In this document: positions 31,394-42,386 of the stretch, one piece after another
Numbering within the stretch: position 1 is the stretch's first letter
Layout: every line of letters starts with the position of its first letter
Source: Drosophila miranda
Lineage: Eukaryota; Arthropoda; Insecta; Diptera; Drosophilidae
Reading direction: 5' to 3'
Assembly: GCF_003369915.1 (NCBI RefSeq)
Contig: NW_022881614.1
Location: 32,757,474 to 32,821,473 of the forward strand
DNA: 64,000 nucleotides
Notes under the pieces: generated by a model
The model's database searches: none
Told to the model about the DNA's origin: nothing
Seen by the model: only the letters and a program-made list of their open reading frames with translations
Made by a program: the position numbers and the translations under genes

Positions 31394-32671
31394 ATAAAGC
31401 CCCGCAAGTCGTCGAGCGATGGCTTCATCTACTGCTACGGAAACCTCTACAGCCTGCTCTTCTACTGGGGACTGGTGACCTTCCGGGTGCGCACCCAGAG
31501 AGACGGCGGAGCAGCTTCTTCCCCTGTGAGCGTGTTGTATACGGTCTGCGTCCGGTGTTTCGCCGTCTGCGGCTACCTGGGCAGCGTGCTGATTAAGCTG
31601 GAGGATGAGCGAATGGCCGCCGCCATGATTGGCCACCTCACTCCCGTGGTCAAGGTGATCATCATGTGGGAGTGCCTCAGCTGCTCGATTACCTATGTGG
31701 AAAACTTCCTCACGCTGGACGTCCAGCGGCGCCGCCACGTCAAGCTGCTGGCCAACATGCAGGGCTTCGACCTGGACATTTCCGAGGAGTTTCCCTCCGT
31801 GCGCTGGAACTACCAGCGTACACGCTCCAAGTACTGGTACGGGACTGTGATTGTGACTATCTGCTTCTTCTCCTTCTCTCTGTCGCTCATCCTCGACATG
31901 GCTCGGTGCACCTGCGGCCTCTCGTCCACCCTGCTGATGGCCGGCACCTACATCCTGCTGACGACTCCCTGGGCCTGGTGGGATTTGTTCACATTGCAAT
32001 CATGGATTTCGTGCGGCTGCGCCTGCGCCTCATCCAGAAGCTGCTCCATCAAGAGTACGAAGGGAGTACTGGTAGAGATCGTCCACAAACGACGGTCCAT
32101 CGGAAGATTGCCAAGCTGTTCGAGTTCACCAAGCGCTGCTCCCATTTGCTGGCAGAGTTGAATGCCGTGTTTGGGTTCGCGGCTGCCGCCGGGTTCTTCT
32201 ACGAGCTCAGCCTGATGACCTGCTTCGTGTACGTGATATGCCAGAAGGTTCTGGGGTCCGAGGCCTGGGACCTAGAGTACACATTCATGCTGCTCCACGT
32301 CACACTTCACTCCTACAAGCTAATCATCACCAGCACCTATGGCTATCTGCTTGGCCTCTACTCGCAGCACTTTCCCCAGCAGCCACTGGCCCGCAGTCAG
32401 GTGGAGGACTTCCAGCATTGGCGCATGCACAACAGGCAGGCGGCCCTCATCGGGAGAAGCATACCGCTCAGTGTGTCCACTATTTTCCTGGTGAGCTGGA
32501 GCCCCTAACCCTATATTCTGCCAAGAGTTCCTCCCAGTGCAACTGCTATTCCAGCAGCAGCAGATCAAGAAGCGGCAGAGGGTATTGGGTAGGGACGTGG
32601 ACATTGTGGGGCCAATGGGTCCCCGCACTCATTTGGATTAGCTCATCGCGTTCGCCTTTAATGTTCATTAA
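31394..32671 (+). pseudogene. Gustatory receptor, left-arm copy
   Basis: This is a seven-pass insect gustatory receptor of the region-47 type (perhaps Gr47b). It is recognised by the multi-pass pattern and by the right-arm copy that ends in the family-typical segment NYVIILVQLLFQ. Lesions in this copy are: the putative ATG changed to ATA (31394-31396); a 1-nt deletion near 31970 (frame lost after TTPWA); a deletion joining TATCTGCTT directly to GGCCTCTACTCG near 32351, which removes the end of exon 1, intron 1 and the start of exon 2; and a deletion removing intron 2 and the start of the last exon near 32537. It cannot encode a receptor. Confidence 0.85.
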
Positions 32672-32795
32672 TGCATACAAAAACATTTCTTTGGATAGTT
32701 CCACGTGCTTATCACAGGACACAAGATTTTTTTGCCCAGAATTAATGCGTATACGATGTATTGTAACTAAATGAATTTAAATCTATTCTTTTATT

Positions 32796-33270
32796 TCAAA
32801 AAAACTGTTGCGCAAGCTCGGATATTTGGTTTCGAAGTAGTTTGTGATTGGAATAAGTGTAGAAAATCTTGAAAGCTTCCTTCAGAACACTCGCATCCTC
32901 CGCCATCTCGGCCTTGCTGAAATAGCTTAAAAGACGGCGGCCTGCGCGAAATCAATAAGAAACTCCCGGGCGTATGACATGGCGTGGATGCTGTGGCAGC
33001 TGTTGCGCCTATTGTAGCTCAGCAGGTAGATCTCACGCCTTCCCCTGACAGTGGATCCATGGGCTTTGCCGAGGAATCCATTCATTCAGCAGGTTTTCCA
33101 TTATAAAGATGTTTCAGGGCACATTCTGGAAATTCAAATGATAGAATCCCGGTCGTCCCTGATCCTTTTTCAATGTAATCTTCTCATAGGAGTGGAACTG
33201 TATCTCCATCATGATATTGTACTTGTTGCTGTGGCAATAAGTAAGTAAGTAAAGCATAAAATTAAGCACA
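32796..33270 (-). pseudogene. Remains of an unrecognised gene, left arm
   Basis: On the minus strand, after an acceptor-like CCACAG near 33230, coding-like stretches occur in changing frames: NKYNIMMEIQFHSYEKITL, REIYLLSYNRRNSCHSIHAM, SYAREFLIDFAQAAVF and AEMAEDASVLKEAFKIFYTY. They end at a stop (32796-32798) that is followed at once by AATAAA, a polyadenylation signal for this strand. Stops between the pieces show decay. The right arm carries the same remains at 59245-59705 with slightly different lesions. I do not recognise the family. Confidence 0.5.
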
Positions 33271-33351
33271 TACTATAGTTATAAGATATGGAATCAGGAT
33301 TTCATTCATAAATATCACTATAAAAAGTCTCACATAACAGAGAGAGAACAG

Positions 33352-33655
33352 GATGCAAGACTTAAGTTTCCAAATCGTATATGGACTGGCCTGTGGCACA
33401 GTGGAGCCAAAGACAATTTAATATTATTAACGAAAGATCTTTCAACAGGTCAATGAAACCAAAAATTTAAGAAATCCCGCTTGAGAGTAGGCTGCCTCCG
33501 AAAAGATCGACGTTTTGCCATGTCCAGCTCAGTAAAGGGATCTTCGTCTTATCAAAAACTTATAATGGAATTTCCAATTCATAATTGCCAATACTAATAC
33601 GCCAATACTAATAAGCGGGTATACTTATTGTGAATTTCTATGATTAAGGTAAATC
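33352..33655. other. 300-bp segment present only in the left arm
   Basis: The right arm runs directly from the TAACAGAGAGAGAACA sequence to AGAAATTAATATTTTAATC with about 8 other bases between. Here about 300 bp intervene. No coding or terminal repeats are evident, so it may be an insertion here or a deletion in the right arm. Confidence 0.6.
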
Positions 33656-33677
33656 TAGAAATTAATATTTTAATCAA

Positions 33678-33777
33678 TCAATCAAAAGTGTACGCCTGCG
33701 GGATATCCTTTCGGCGTGCGGAGACCGCCAGGCAGTACTCCCAATAAACGGGATCTTTGTTAGGATCTGATTTTGAG
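33678..33777 (-). other. Possible last exon of an unrecognised gene, left arm
   Basis: On the minus strand a good acceptor (CATCTTCCAG) is followed by 32 open codons (SKSDPNKDPVYWEYCLAV, then SARRKDIPQAYTFD) and a TGA at 33678-33680. The right arm has the same 100-bp exon at 59004-59103 without a break. Conservation in both arms and the clean acceptor suggest coding, but I cannot name it. Confidence 0.35.
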
Positions 33778-34034
33778 CTGGAAGATGGAAAGATGGAAGA
33801 TTTCTTTTGCCTGACGATAAATTTCGAGATAGATAGATATTTCTATGTAGATATATCTAAGGCAAATTTTGTCAACAGGGGTCTAAGGCATGACTAAAGA
33901 GGAATGGCGGTCAGGTCAGGTGCAAGCGAGTATGTATGGGTTTGCCCTCATGCATATGTGGGCTGATTGCATCAAACTCCAGAGCGCCGCTGACCAGCCG
34001 TGGGACACATGCTTTGGGCCGCTTTGCACCGACC

Positions 34035-34205
34035 AACACTCACACTAAGGCACGATGTTGTACATATATGTACATATGTATGTATGTACAATTTACATAT
34101 ATGATATGTAATACAACCAGAGTATATACAAAATCACACATACATATACATAGCATATCCATACATACTATGTACATATGTACTTACACACGTATGTACA
34201 TGTGT
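34035..34205. repeat. ATGTACATA-type microsatellite, left arm
   Basis: This is a dense run of TACATATGTACATA-like units. The counterpart in the right arm is the site where the BEL element inserted. Confidence 0.8.
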
Positions 34206-34212
34206 AAAGGGA

Positions 34213-35267
34213 CCCTCTAGTACCAGGCAACTAGTTCCGCACTGGTGCCGCACTAGCTACCATTCTCACCTCCCTGGTTCCAGATCGATTACCCGCAATG
34301 TATTTCAGCGGAGAATTTAACACATGCATGTCCTAGGGCGGAACCACCCCTGGTTCCCGCTCGATTACCCTTCAATTACCCGTAGCTAGTTGCTCAGGAG
34401 GTAGTTCCGAACTAGTAGAAAGCCAGCAACTAGTTCCCCGCTCGACTACCCTTCGATTACCTGTAGCTAGCTCTGACCTAGCTACCAGTAACTAGTTCCT
34501 AACTGACTACTGGTAGTAGTCAATCTGGCAGTCTGGAATAATACAAAAATAAAAACACAATGTATTTCAATATAACGAATAATTTTTAATTATATGATGC
34601 TTAGCCTACTCCTGGTTTTTGGCAAGATACTTCTTTTTAAACACCCTTTTCTTCATCCTTTGCATTGCCTTCCGTACAGTGTTTTCGGGGCGCTCATCGC
34701 CAGGAGGACCCCATCGACGTTATATGCCAGAACAATGTCCTCACTCAAAATAAAGTTCAAGCCGCTCAAAACGCCAGCTGGCTGGAGAATTGATTTCATT
34801 GCTGTTATCTGCAAGTGAAACATTAAAATATAAAGATAAGACAGAGAAAAAAGTCATACAATTTAGAGTTTAGATTTACTTACATAAATGTCCCTATTTA
34901 ATTTTATTTTTTCCTCCAGTTCATTCCACGAGCGCAACTACAGTAAAATATCACGATTAACTTACCATTTCGGTGCTTATTGCATGGCGTGGCTCGGTAA
35001 AAACTAGCTGAGTGGGCACTGTAACTCCAGGGAATTACGGTTATTTGCCGACTTCGAAAACAAAACGAAGGCAGCTTCGTTTTTCGGTTCTTTTTCGACT
35101 GGTCCGCGTTCGCTTCCCGCGTAACTAGTTGCAGAACTAGTACATTGTAGTCGACGAAGACCTGGTCCGCGTTCGCTTCCCGCGTAACTATTTGCGTAGC
35201 TAGTTGCGCGGTAAACAGCGCAGAACTAGTTCGAGAGGGGTCAATTCACCCCTTTGGTTCTACAGGG
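34213..35267. mobile_element. 1.05-kb DNA transposon, unclassified, left arm only
   Basis: The right arm keeps the empty site, which delimits this insertion exactly to within 2-4 bp in a GGGAGGGA sequence. The ends are imperfect inverted repeats (CCCTCTAGTACC and CCCTGTAGAACC). Subterminal regions are full of AACTAGTT motifs and repeated GGTCCGCGTTCGCTTCCCGC blocks. The minus strand holds exon-like pieces with GT-AG signals (LRSWNELEEKIKLNRDIY near 34900-34950; LSGLNFILSEDIVLAYNVDG near 34720-34780; RKAMQRMKKRVFKKKYLA near 34630-34680). These faintly recall the DUF4806 domain; that link is weak. Frames are broken. Confidence 0.65.
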
Positions 35268-37735
35268 GAGGGACACGCAAAGCGCTCGACTATGCCGCAC
35301 TCCGGACATCGTTTATCGATTTACAAAAGGCAGCAACAACAACAACAACAACAACATGTTTTCCACCGGCGGTAGGTAGGCCGCTCTCTGCACTGTCCAC
35401 CCCCTCACCCACTTCCGCCCCTGCTCCACAAACACAACCAAAACAGCAGCGGAGAGACAGAAGTACACACACACACACACACGGTAAGGTCCTTAGGAGC
35501 CACCAGAAGCGGGATGCAGATGGCTATCAGCCACCCTATCCCTCCATGCAGTCGCCGCCAACAAACTCGCTGCAATGGCACATCTCTCCACAAAATGTTG
35601 TTGCTGATGCTACTTGGGGGAGTAGTGGGGGCTGGGCTGGCAGAAGCCGATGATGATGATGGCGATGATGACTATGGAAGAGGCATTCCGGGAGCTGACA
35701 CAGCGGTGGGAGGGGGGCCGGCCGCCAGGACGAGGCAGGCGGCTGCCACTGTGCCGACTGCCTGTGTTTACGTGTGTGTGTGCGCGTGTGCCAGGGGAGC
35801 TAGGTGGAACGGACGTCGCAGTAGGAGCTGTCGCTGGCTGAAGGCTGAAGGAAGGCACGGGCATAGAGAGAGAAAAGCGAAAAAATATAATAAAAGCAAC
35901 AAAAACCCGCACAAGCGAAAGAGATACAAACACACACACGCAACTGGCACATATACACCACACACACACACACACACACACAGGCGCCATCTACGTGTTA
36001 GTTTGGGGCTCAGCTCAGTCCGCCTCGCACAAGGAAACAAGGGGGCGCGGACGGGCGGGCGTGCAGTGGCTGGCTGTCGAGAGGGGGGTTAACTGGTCGT
36101 AGGTTCGGTCGGCAGCAGTCAGCACTGGGGCTGAGTGGGGGCCGACGCCAACGACGACGACTACGGCGCTGGCAACAAAAACAGCTTGGAAAAGGAAAAA
36201 GAGTCGCAACAAAAGCAACAACACGAACTGATGTCAGAGGCGATGAGGGAGCCGTGGGGCGGGGGAGAAGAGAAGAGAGGGGAGAGCGGCGGGCACAGAA
36301 ATTCTACGGGACTTGCTTGGATCGATGGAATGGAGCAACTTTTCTGGGCCCCGTCGCCTGCTCTCTCCCCCTCTTGGATGCTGGGCTAAAGCGGTACAAC
36401 ACATACATACATATGTATGTACATGCATACTGATGTACGTGCATACATGCATATGTACAAGAAACGACGCTTTCACAGTAAAAGCTCTGACGCAGCGACG
36501 GCCGAGCCGATAAGGACAGGGAGCGAAGAGCACAGTGATCTCTGCTTAAGCAGGCCATAGCCGGGGATTGGTAATTGTGCGATATTTCTTTCATTTCCGT
36601 ATGCCACCAAATCAATGACCTTGAACTTCAAAGATGCATCTGTGTGGTATGTGTGAGTGCAGGCAACAACATATTCTGGCGGCACGACACGTGATGAAGG
36701 TGCAACAGTTTCTGCATCGGCAATCAAATAAAGCTGCCTCGAAAGCTAAGGCTGCAATGCCAATGCCTGGGAGAAGAGGGTCAGAGAGTGGGAGAGAGAT
36801 GGTGAGAGAGGTAGGGTGTGGGTGTTGGCATCCACATCCACTGCCTCGCACTGTTGCGATTTTGTCGCGCTCACGCACACACACAACAACAACAAAATGA
36901 AACGGCAGCAGCCACAACTAACAGCAACAACAATCTCATGTTTTTGCCTTGTGGGGAGGGAGGCGGCGAATGTGGGCGGTTAACGTTTCTGCTGCTGCTG
37001 CTGCTGTGGCTGCGGCTGTTGGAGCAGTGCGACGCTGCGCGTTTTATTGCGAGCGCCAAACTGCGCTGCTGCCGTCTATATGTCTGTTGTATGTGCCTCT
37101 ACCTCTACCTCCACCTACTCCTCCTCCTTCTCCTCCACTGCCTTTGCCACTGCCAGCTATGATGATGATGAGGTTGCCTTCTTGTTCTTCTTTACACGTC
37201 CTCCAACGACGGTCGGCCGCGTCGCTGTTGGGTCCCGCTTTTGTTGTTGCTGCTGGTGGTGCTACTGCGGCTGCTATGTGTCTGTGTGTATAAGTGAGTG
37301 CGCAAGAAGAGTGCGGGACGGAGGGCGGGTGGAGAGGAATGGTCTCCCTGCTGCCTGGCTTGGCGCCGCTGCTGCCGTTGCCGATTCTGCTGCTGCTGGT
37401 GCTGCTGCTGCTGCTGTTGGGTTTGTGCATGCAGCTCATCGTCTCATTCAAGTGTCCAAGTTTTGTCGAAGCGGTCATACAAAACGGCAGTCGGACGGTT
37501 TCTCGCTCGCAGTTTACTCTCTCTCGCTCTTCCGTTGGCGTTCCGTTCGGCTCTCTGCCTACGCTTGTGTTGGTGGCTGGTGGAGCGGCCGGGGAGAAAC
37601 ACAGAATGCGGCTGGGCGGTCAGTAGAGCGCCTACACGCCTATAAAAAGACTTCGCCCGCCCCGGGCACTGTGGAACAGAGGTTTTGTGTTTTCGAATAA
37701 CCGTTAGCTGAGCCAGCCAGTATACCGTTAACAGG
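35268..37735 (+). promoter_or_regulatory. 5' flank of left-arm MADF-BESS gene
   Basis: This is low-complexity sequence with CAA, CA, GTT and CTG/GCT simple repeats (for example about 35334-35355, 35465-35482, 35955-35980, 36990-37010, 37385-37415) and another ATGTACATA block at about 36400-36460. A TATAAAAAG box at 37641-37649 lies about 95 bp before the ATG at 37736. The many long open frames here are by-products of the simple repeats. No independent gene is supported. Confidence 0.55.
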
Positions 37736-38049
37736 ATGAAGGACACGAAAGCGGCGCGCACAATTAGCGAGTCCTCAACCACATCCGATAACACCTCCGA
37801 CTTCATCGATAACGTGAAGCGGTACGACGTGGTCTACAACAACCACAATCCGGACTACAAGAACGTGGAAGTGAAGTGGGCTCTCAGTGGGTATGTACCA
37901 AAGATAGTACCTACTTAAGTAGGTCTAGAAATAGCAGCCCTGCGGAACACGCTTAGTTAGGGTATACAACATACATGTATGTATGTACAAACATATTTAT
38001 TTACATATTAAAGTATGTATTTAAAGGAACTTAGTATTGTGCCTTGAAT

Positions 38050-38773
38050 CAAAGACTATACAATACCAAGATGTTGCATGAGGAACAAATGCTTTTTCAA
38101 TTTTCGTTTGACGCTTCTAGGTACGGGCGCGCGGGGCTAGTACTTCAATTCTCTTTTACGCTACCTTCGCCTCCGAAATGCTACTCGGCTTCGTCAATGC
38201 CTCGGTCAGCGTCGAGTCGGTGTGAAAGCATGTCAGTGCTCCGTGCCGAAACCGTAGGGCAGCGTGGTCGCTGATGTCTTTGGCGCGGCACAGTGGGGAC
38301 TCAGCCGAAATAGTCAAAAAATTGTATGAGTGCTTTAGATAAATTTAATGTACGCATCTAATAGAGAATTTTCCAATCGAATTTTCAAGATAGTTTTAGT
38401 TTAGGAGATATAAGCACTCAAAGTTTAACATTTTTTCAGTGTGCAAATATTTATTGAACTCATATTCACTAACTAATTTAGCAAGCTGAGACGGTCAAAG
38501 GTCCCACTGTGCCGCTCCAAAGACATCGGCGATCCGCGACCACAGCTTCGACGGTGCTGAGGCTAGAGAGTCCAGAATTATTTCGTTGCTGGTGAAGGCA
38601 TTGCCGAACAGACGAAACCGATGGGCAGCGGGGTCGCGGTAGAGACGAAGTACAGGTGAAAAGGGAATTGAAACCCCGCGCGCTCCACGTGCCTTTTGGG
38701 TCCTAATGTTAGGACCCGCCATAGAACAGCTTTTTGGTCGCTCATGCAACATCTTGGTATTGTATAGTCTTTG
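38050..38773. mobile_element. 724-bp MITE with long inverted arms and 7-bp target duplication
   Basis: It begins CAAAGACTATACAATACCAA and ends with the exact reverse complement. Beyond this perfect terminal repeat of about 33 bp, the two halves stay imperfectly complementary for more than 200 bp. The flanking CTTGAAT (38043-38049 and 38774-38780) is a 7-bp target duplication, and the right arm shows the empty site. A 7-bp duplication is what P-superfamily elements of the 1360/Hoppel group make, so I suspect that group. It encodes nothing. Confidence 0.85.
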
Positions 38774-39954
38774 CTTGAATGCTCTGGCGGCGGTTGAAAT
38801 TGAATTACGTAGAACACACACACATGAATACTTAGTCTACATACACATGCAGACATTCATATGTGTGTACCTGTCAGCCGCCAGCGGACAAACTCTGCCG
38901 CCGACTCTGCTGCGTCGCTGCGAATCGCGAACCGCCCGGCCTGATATTTTTCGTACGCTTGTGTTCGTACACATACAAACATTCATATATATACATATGT
39001 ATGTACATATGTATATACAGACGAGGCGCTGGCGGGAGCGTGGAGCCGTGAGCAGGGACGTGGACAGGACGGGGGCGGGCAGCGCGACTGCGGTCGGCAA
39101 ATTGCAGCGAGAAGATGAAAAAAGAAACAAAACACTGCCACTGGCACGCAGCAAAAACAAACAAGCACGGAAGAGCGAAACTGATACAAACTGCGCGCTC
39201 TGATGCTGAGAGAGAGCGGCCAAGCGACGACCGGACAGAGAGAGAGGAGAGAGCGCTTGTCAAAACACAAATATTGCGCGGCGTTGCCAAATGCGAGCCA
39301 AAATAACAAACAGGCAACCACCTGTGCCAGACTTTCGTTAGAATTGAAAAATTGATTCTGCACGAGACCGTGGCTACGCGAAGCCACGGTTAGGCAATCA
39401 TTAAATCCAGTACGTACTCCACGTGCTCGTGAATGTGTATGATAAAATTGTAATTGGCAGCATATGTGTATACACACACACATATGTGCACATACAGATA
39501 CAGTAGCAGCCATTGCAAACCTTGCATTACCGGGAAATCGTGGCTGTGGCTTTTTTTTGCCGGACGGAGGACCAGGCTCACGTTTAAGTTGTCCTTTAAA
39601 ATGTATACATAGAACCCATTGAAACGGGCTGCTAAATACATAGATTGATTATGATGATCACACCATCCCAACGTAAAAGTGTAGATTGATATCCTTGGAA
39701 CCGAGTTTTTAGAAAATTCTTTTATATTGCGATACTTACGAGCTTATTTAGTTTATAATTTATAATTTAACACACGAAAGTACTCCAAAGTACGTATTTT
39801 TCCTTCTATTCAAACGTTTTTGGTACCTTAAGATGGCGAAGATGCGTTTTCGCGCTCGGCCTTACTGCTGCAAGTTCGCTATCGATTTCGGAATTGTTGG
39901 TGGTTTTTGCACTGATAGGCAGAAAGCGCAAAAATAGCAAACCTGGTCACAATG

Positions 39955-40410
39955 TAAAGAACCGTCTAATAACGTACAATTGGTTTTGCAGAAGCATCAA
40001 AGCGAAAATGGAAGAATTTACGCGACAGTTACACAAAATATCTGCGCTCCTTTCGAGTGGGTACCAAAACCTCCAAGAAATACCAGTATTGGGCCCATGC
40101 CGATCACATGGAGTTCCTTAAGACCTTCCAGGGACCTGGCAGGTAAGTGAACTTTGATATGACCAATGGACCCTTATTGATGTAAAGAACCGTCTAATAA
40201 CGTACAATTGTTTTTGCAGAAGCATCAAAGCGAAAATGGAAGAATGTACGCGACAGTTACACAAAATATCTGCGCTCCTTTCGAGTGGGTACCAAAACCT
40301 CCAAGAAATACCAGTATTGGGCCCATGCCGATCACATGGAGTTCCTTAAGACCTTCCAGGGACCTGGCAGGTAAGTGAACTTTGATATGACCAATGGACC
40401 CTTATTGATG
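39955..40410 (+). repeat. 228-bp tandem duplication containing exon 2
   Basis: The block AAGAACCGTCTAATAACGTA through the exon-2 donor and the following intron is present twice, with exon starts at 39992 and 40220. The right arm has it once. One substitution (GAATTTACG versus GAATGTACG) is seen between the two exon copies. Confidence 0.92.
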
Positions 40411-41831
40411 GAATCTGTTGTTGATTGTAGAAACTCAGCCAACGGAAATGGAAAGTCAAACGATGAGGACGACACCGAATGCGACTTCGGCTACCAAGTT
40501 CTGGCCAAGGCGACCAGCAACGGCGGGGAGGACGAGCTGAAGATAACCATAGCCACGGCATCGGCCAGCAGCTCGGCAATGAGCACGAACACAGTGAACA
40601 CATACACGACGGCCATGACAAGCACAGGGGCGCCCATACTAACACCCAGCCTGGGCGTGGCTACTCCACCGAATCTGATCTCCCCTGGAAGCAGCACCGG
40701 TATGGGTCCTCATAACCATAGCAGCAACAGCAACGGGAGCCTCAACTGTGCCGCAGTGGCTCCCCTCAGTGCCCAGACGCCGCCTGCCAGCACGAGCTGC
40801 AATAGCGCCGTGGTCCTGCCCCTGCCCGCCACCGTCAGCAAAGCCAACGCCAATGCCCTGGGCTCTCTGGCCACTCACCCTCACCTGCCCCTCGGCATGG
40901 GCGTGGGTGTGGGTGGACTGGCCCAGCAGATGTTCCCACTGGCCACGCTAAAGGCGGTTGCGGCCGCCGCCGGAATACAGCTGCCGCTCACTGTCACGCC
41001 TCCCAGCTGTAGTAACGCCATCAATAGCAACGTGGGCTGCCTGATCATCGAGCCGCATCTGTTTGCGGCTGCCGACAACTTCAAGAAGGAGATGAACGCA
41101 GCTGCTGCGGCCGGGACACCGCTCGGTCTCTTCCAGAACCTGGCCAATCAGGTCCAGAACGCGAATAACCTAAGCCTAAACCGGCTGAATGGCAGCAATG
41201 TACTCCCTACTGGCCTGGGAGATCCAACACCACCACCTCCACCACCGCCCGTTACAAACGCCACGAAGGTGCGACGCGTCCAACCCTCGCCACAGACAGC
41301 GGCCATCAATTTAAGTTGCTCGGCTCCGGCCAGCCAGCAGCCGGCCCAAGCCAAGATGCGCAAGATCAGCGAGCCGCGCTTCCCCGGCGACTGGGATGTG
41401 TCCGCCGTGTTGCAGGCCAACCGCGAGCTAGACGCCAATACTCTCTTTTTCCTGAGTCTGGCGCGTCAGGTGCGTGCCATGCCCATGAAGTTCCAGTCAC
41501 TCGCCAAGATGTGTTGCATTCGCATAGTCAGCGACATCGAGCTGGAGCTGGAGAACTATGACGGCAACGGCGAAGCCCCTCCCGACGAAACGGCTGCTGC
41601 CAATATGAAGTACTGCAGCATGGACACTCCACCCCCTCCGCCCACACAGGACTGATCCATGATGATGGCCCCGCATGCTATGGCTCCCGAGGGTTCCACG
41701 GAGCACTTTGTCTATGTGATGTCCCCCTCGCGGGTGGAGAGCATGATCGATATATCCTCCGACGAGGAGACCACGTTGAACGGTGGTAGTCCCAACTCAA
41801 CAAACACAAAATGTCTGGTCAAGTGGTAGCA

Positions 41832-42362
41832 CGGTTCCTACGAAAGCTGTAAGGCCACCGTGTCATCCTTCAGCACAAAAAATGCCCACCATTCTGACAC
41901 CGCTGCCGCTCCCTAAAAATAGCCCAGCCTGTTTGCCGAGTTCCAGGATTGGACAAGGTTGGCGATAGCAAGTACCAGGTGAGTCCCTACTCCCATTTTA
42001 ATGCACTTCTGTGACGAAATATTAACTACTAAATATTCCGATTACAGGTGAGCTGAATGGAGGACATCAAGCATAAAGGTAGCAGCGGGAACGTCTAGGT
42101 GCGGCTCTCGATGAGGATGGCCATGCCAACACATGCAAGGCCCAGTGCGACGGCGACAAGTTCTCGTGAGTGCCTTCAAGGCTTCCTATTAGGTTGCGTT
42201 TCCTACTTCGCGTGAATGAAATTCTTTCAAATACCTGGATTCTAGAGATTTTTACCATTAAGCAACACAAGTTTGGTTGAGAATGGACATACAAATATTA
42301 AAAGTCAAAATGCATCTAAATGCGATACATAGTATAATTAAATATAAATTGTACATAAATAC
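41832..42362 (+). pseudogene. TRAP-delta pseudogene in the inverted-repeat spacer
   Basis: The sequence matches the TRAP-delta gene from within exon 1 (GAAAGCTGTAAGGCCACCG) through the intron, with donor and acceptor still visible near 41980 and 42047, and on into its 3' UTR. Because the intron is retained, this is a DNA-level duplicate and not a retrocopy. It has many indels and stops, and the promoter and signal-peptide region are missing. It lies in the same orientation as the functional gene at 30435. Confidence 0.88.
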
Positions 42363-42386
42363 GCACAGCGCGCCATGCGAGTAAAC

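Larger units (their letters stand above)
31259..41774 (+). repeat. Left arm of a giant inverted repeat
   Basis: From TCATTTTATACAAGCGCAAC at about 31259 to the end of the MADF-BESS gene, the sequence reappears in reverse complement in 42430-61326. Gene order in the arm is Gr (+), an unrecognised minus-strand gene, microsatellites, then MADF-BESS (+). Identity is high but clearly below 100 percent, with many small indels. Sequence present only in this arm includes about 33352-33655, a DNA transposon at 34213-35267, about 200 bp near 35640-35840, and a MITE at 38050-38773. Confidence 0.93.
37736..41774 (+). pseudogene. MADF-BESS transcription factor, left-arm copy, dead
   Basis: Exons are 37736-37890, a duplicated exon 2 (39992-40142 and 40220-40370), and exon 3 from 40431. 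The product family binds DNA through an N-terminal MADF domain and contacts partners through a C-terminal BESS motif. Compared with the right-arm copy, exon 1 lacks 32 nt within the MADF domain (155 instead of 187 nt), which shifts the frame. Exon 2 with its flanks is tandemly repeated (period 228 bp). A GGA-to-TGA change stops exon 3 at 41653-41655, before the last about 50 residues. A MITE has inserted in intron 1. BESS-region sequence (ANTLFFLSLARQVRAMPMKF) is still readable. Confidence 0.9.

Noticed and set aside
35514-36092. Long frames in the MADF-BESS 5' flank (also 36949-37700 and the mirrored 45583-47571)
   Set aside because: They are made of simple-repeat translations (poly Leu, Cys, Ser, Thr-His), overlap on both strands and in several frames, and are not kept between the arms.
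38495-38856. 108- and 92-codon frames inside the MITE
   Set aside because: The element is an inverted-arm MITE with no transposase motif. The frames overlap each other in different phases.
40479-41561. Alternative frames over MADF-BESS exon 3 on both strands
   Set aside because: G/C-rich third positions leave several frames open by chance. Only the frame continuing from the MADF exons carries the BESS motif.
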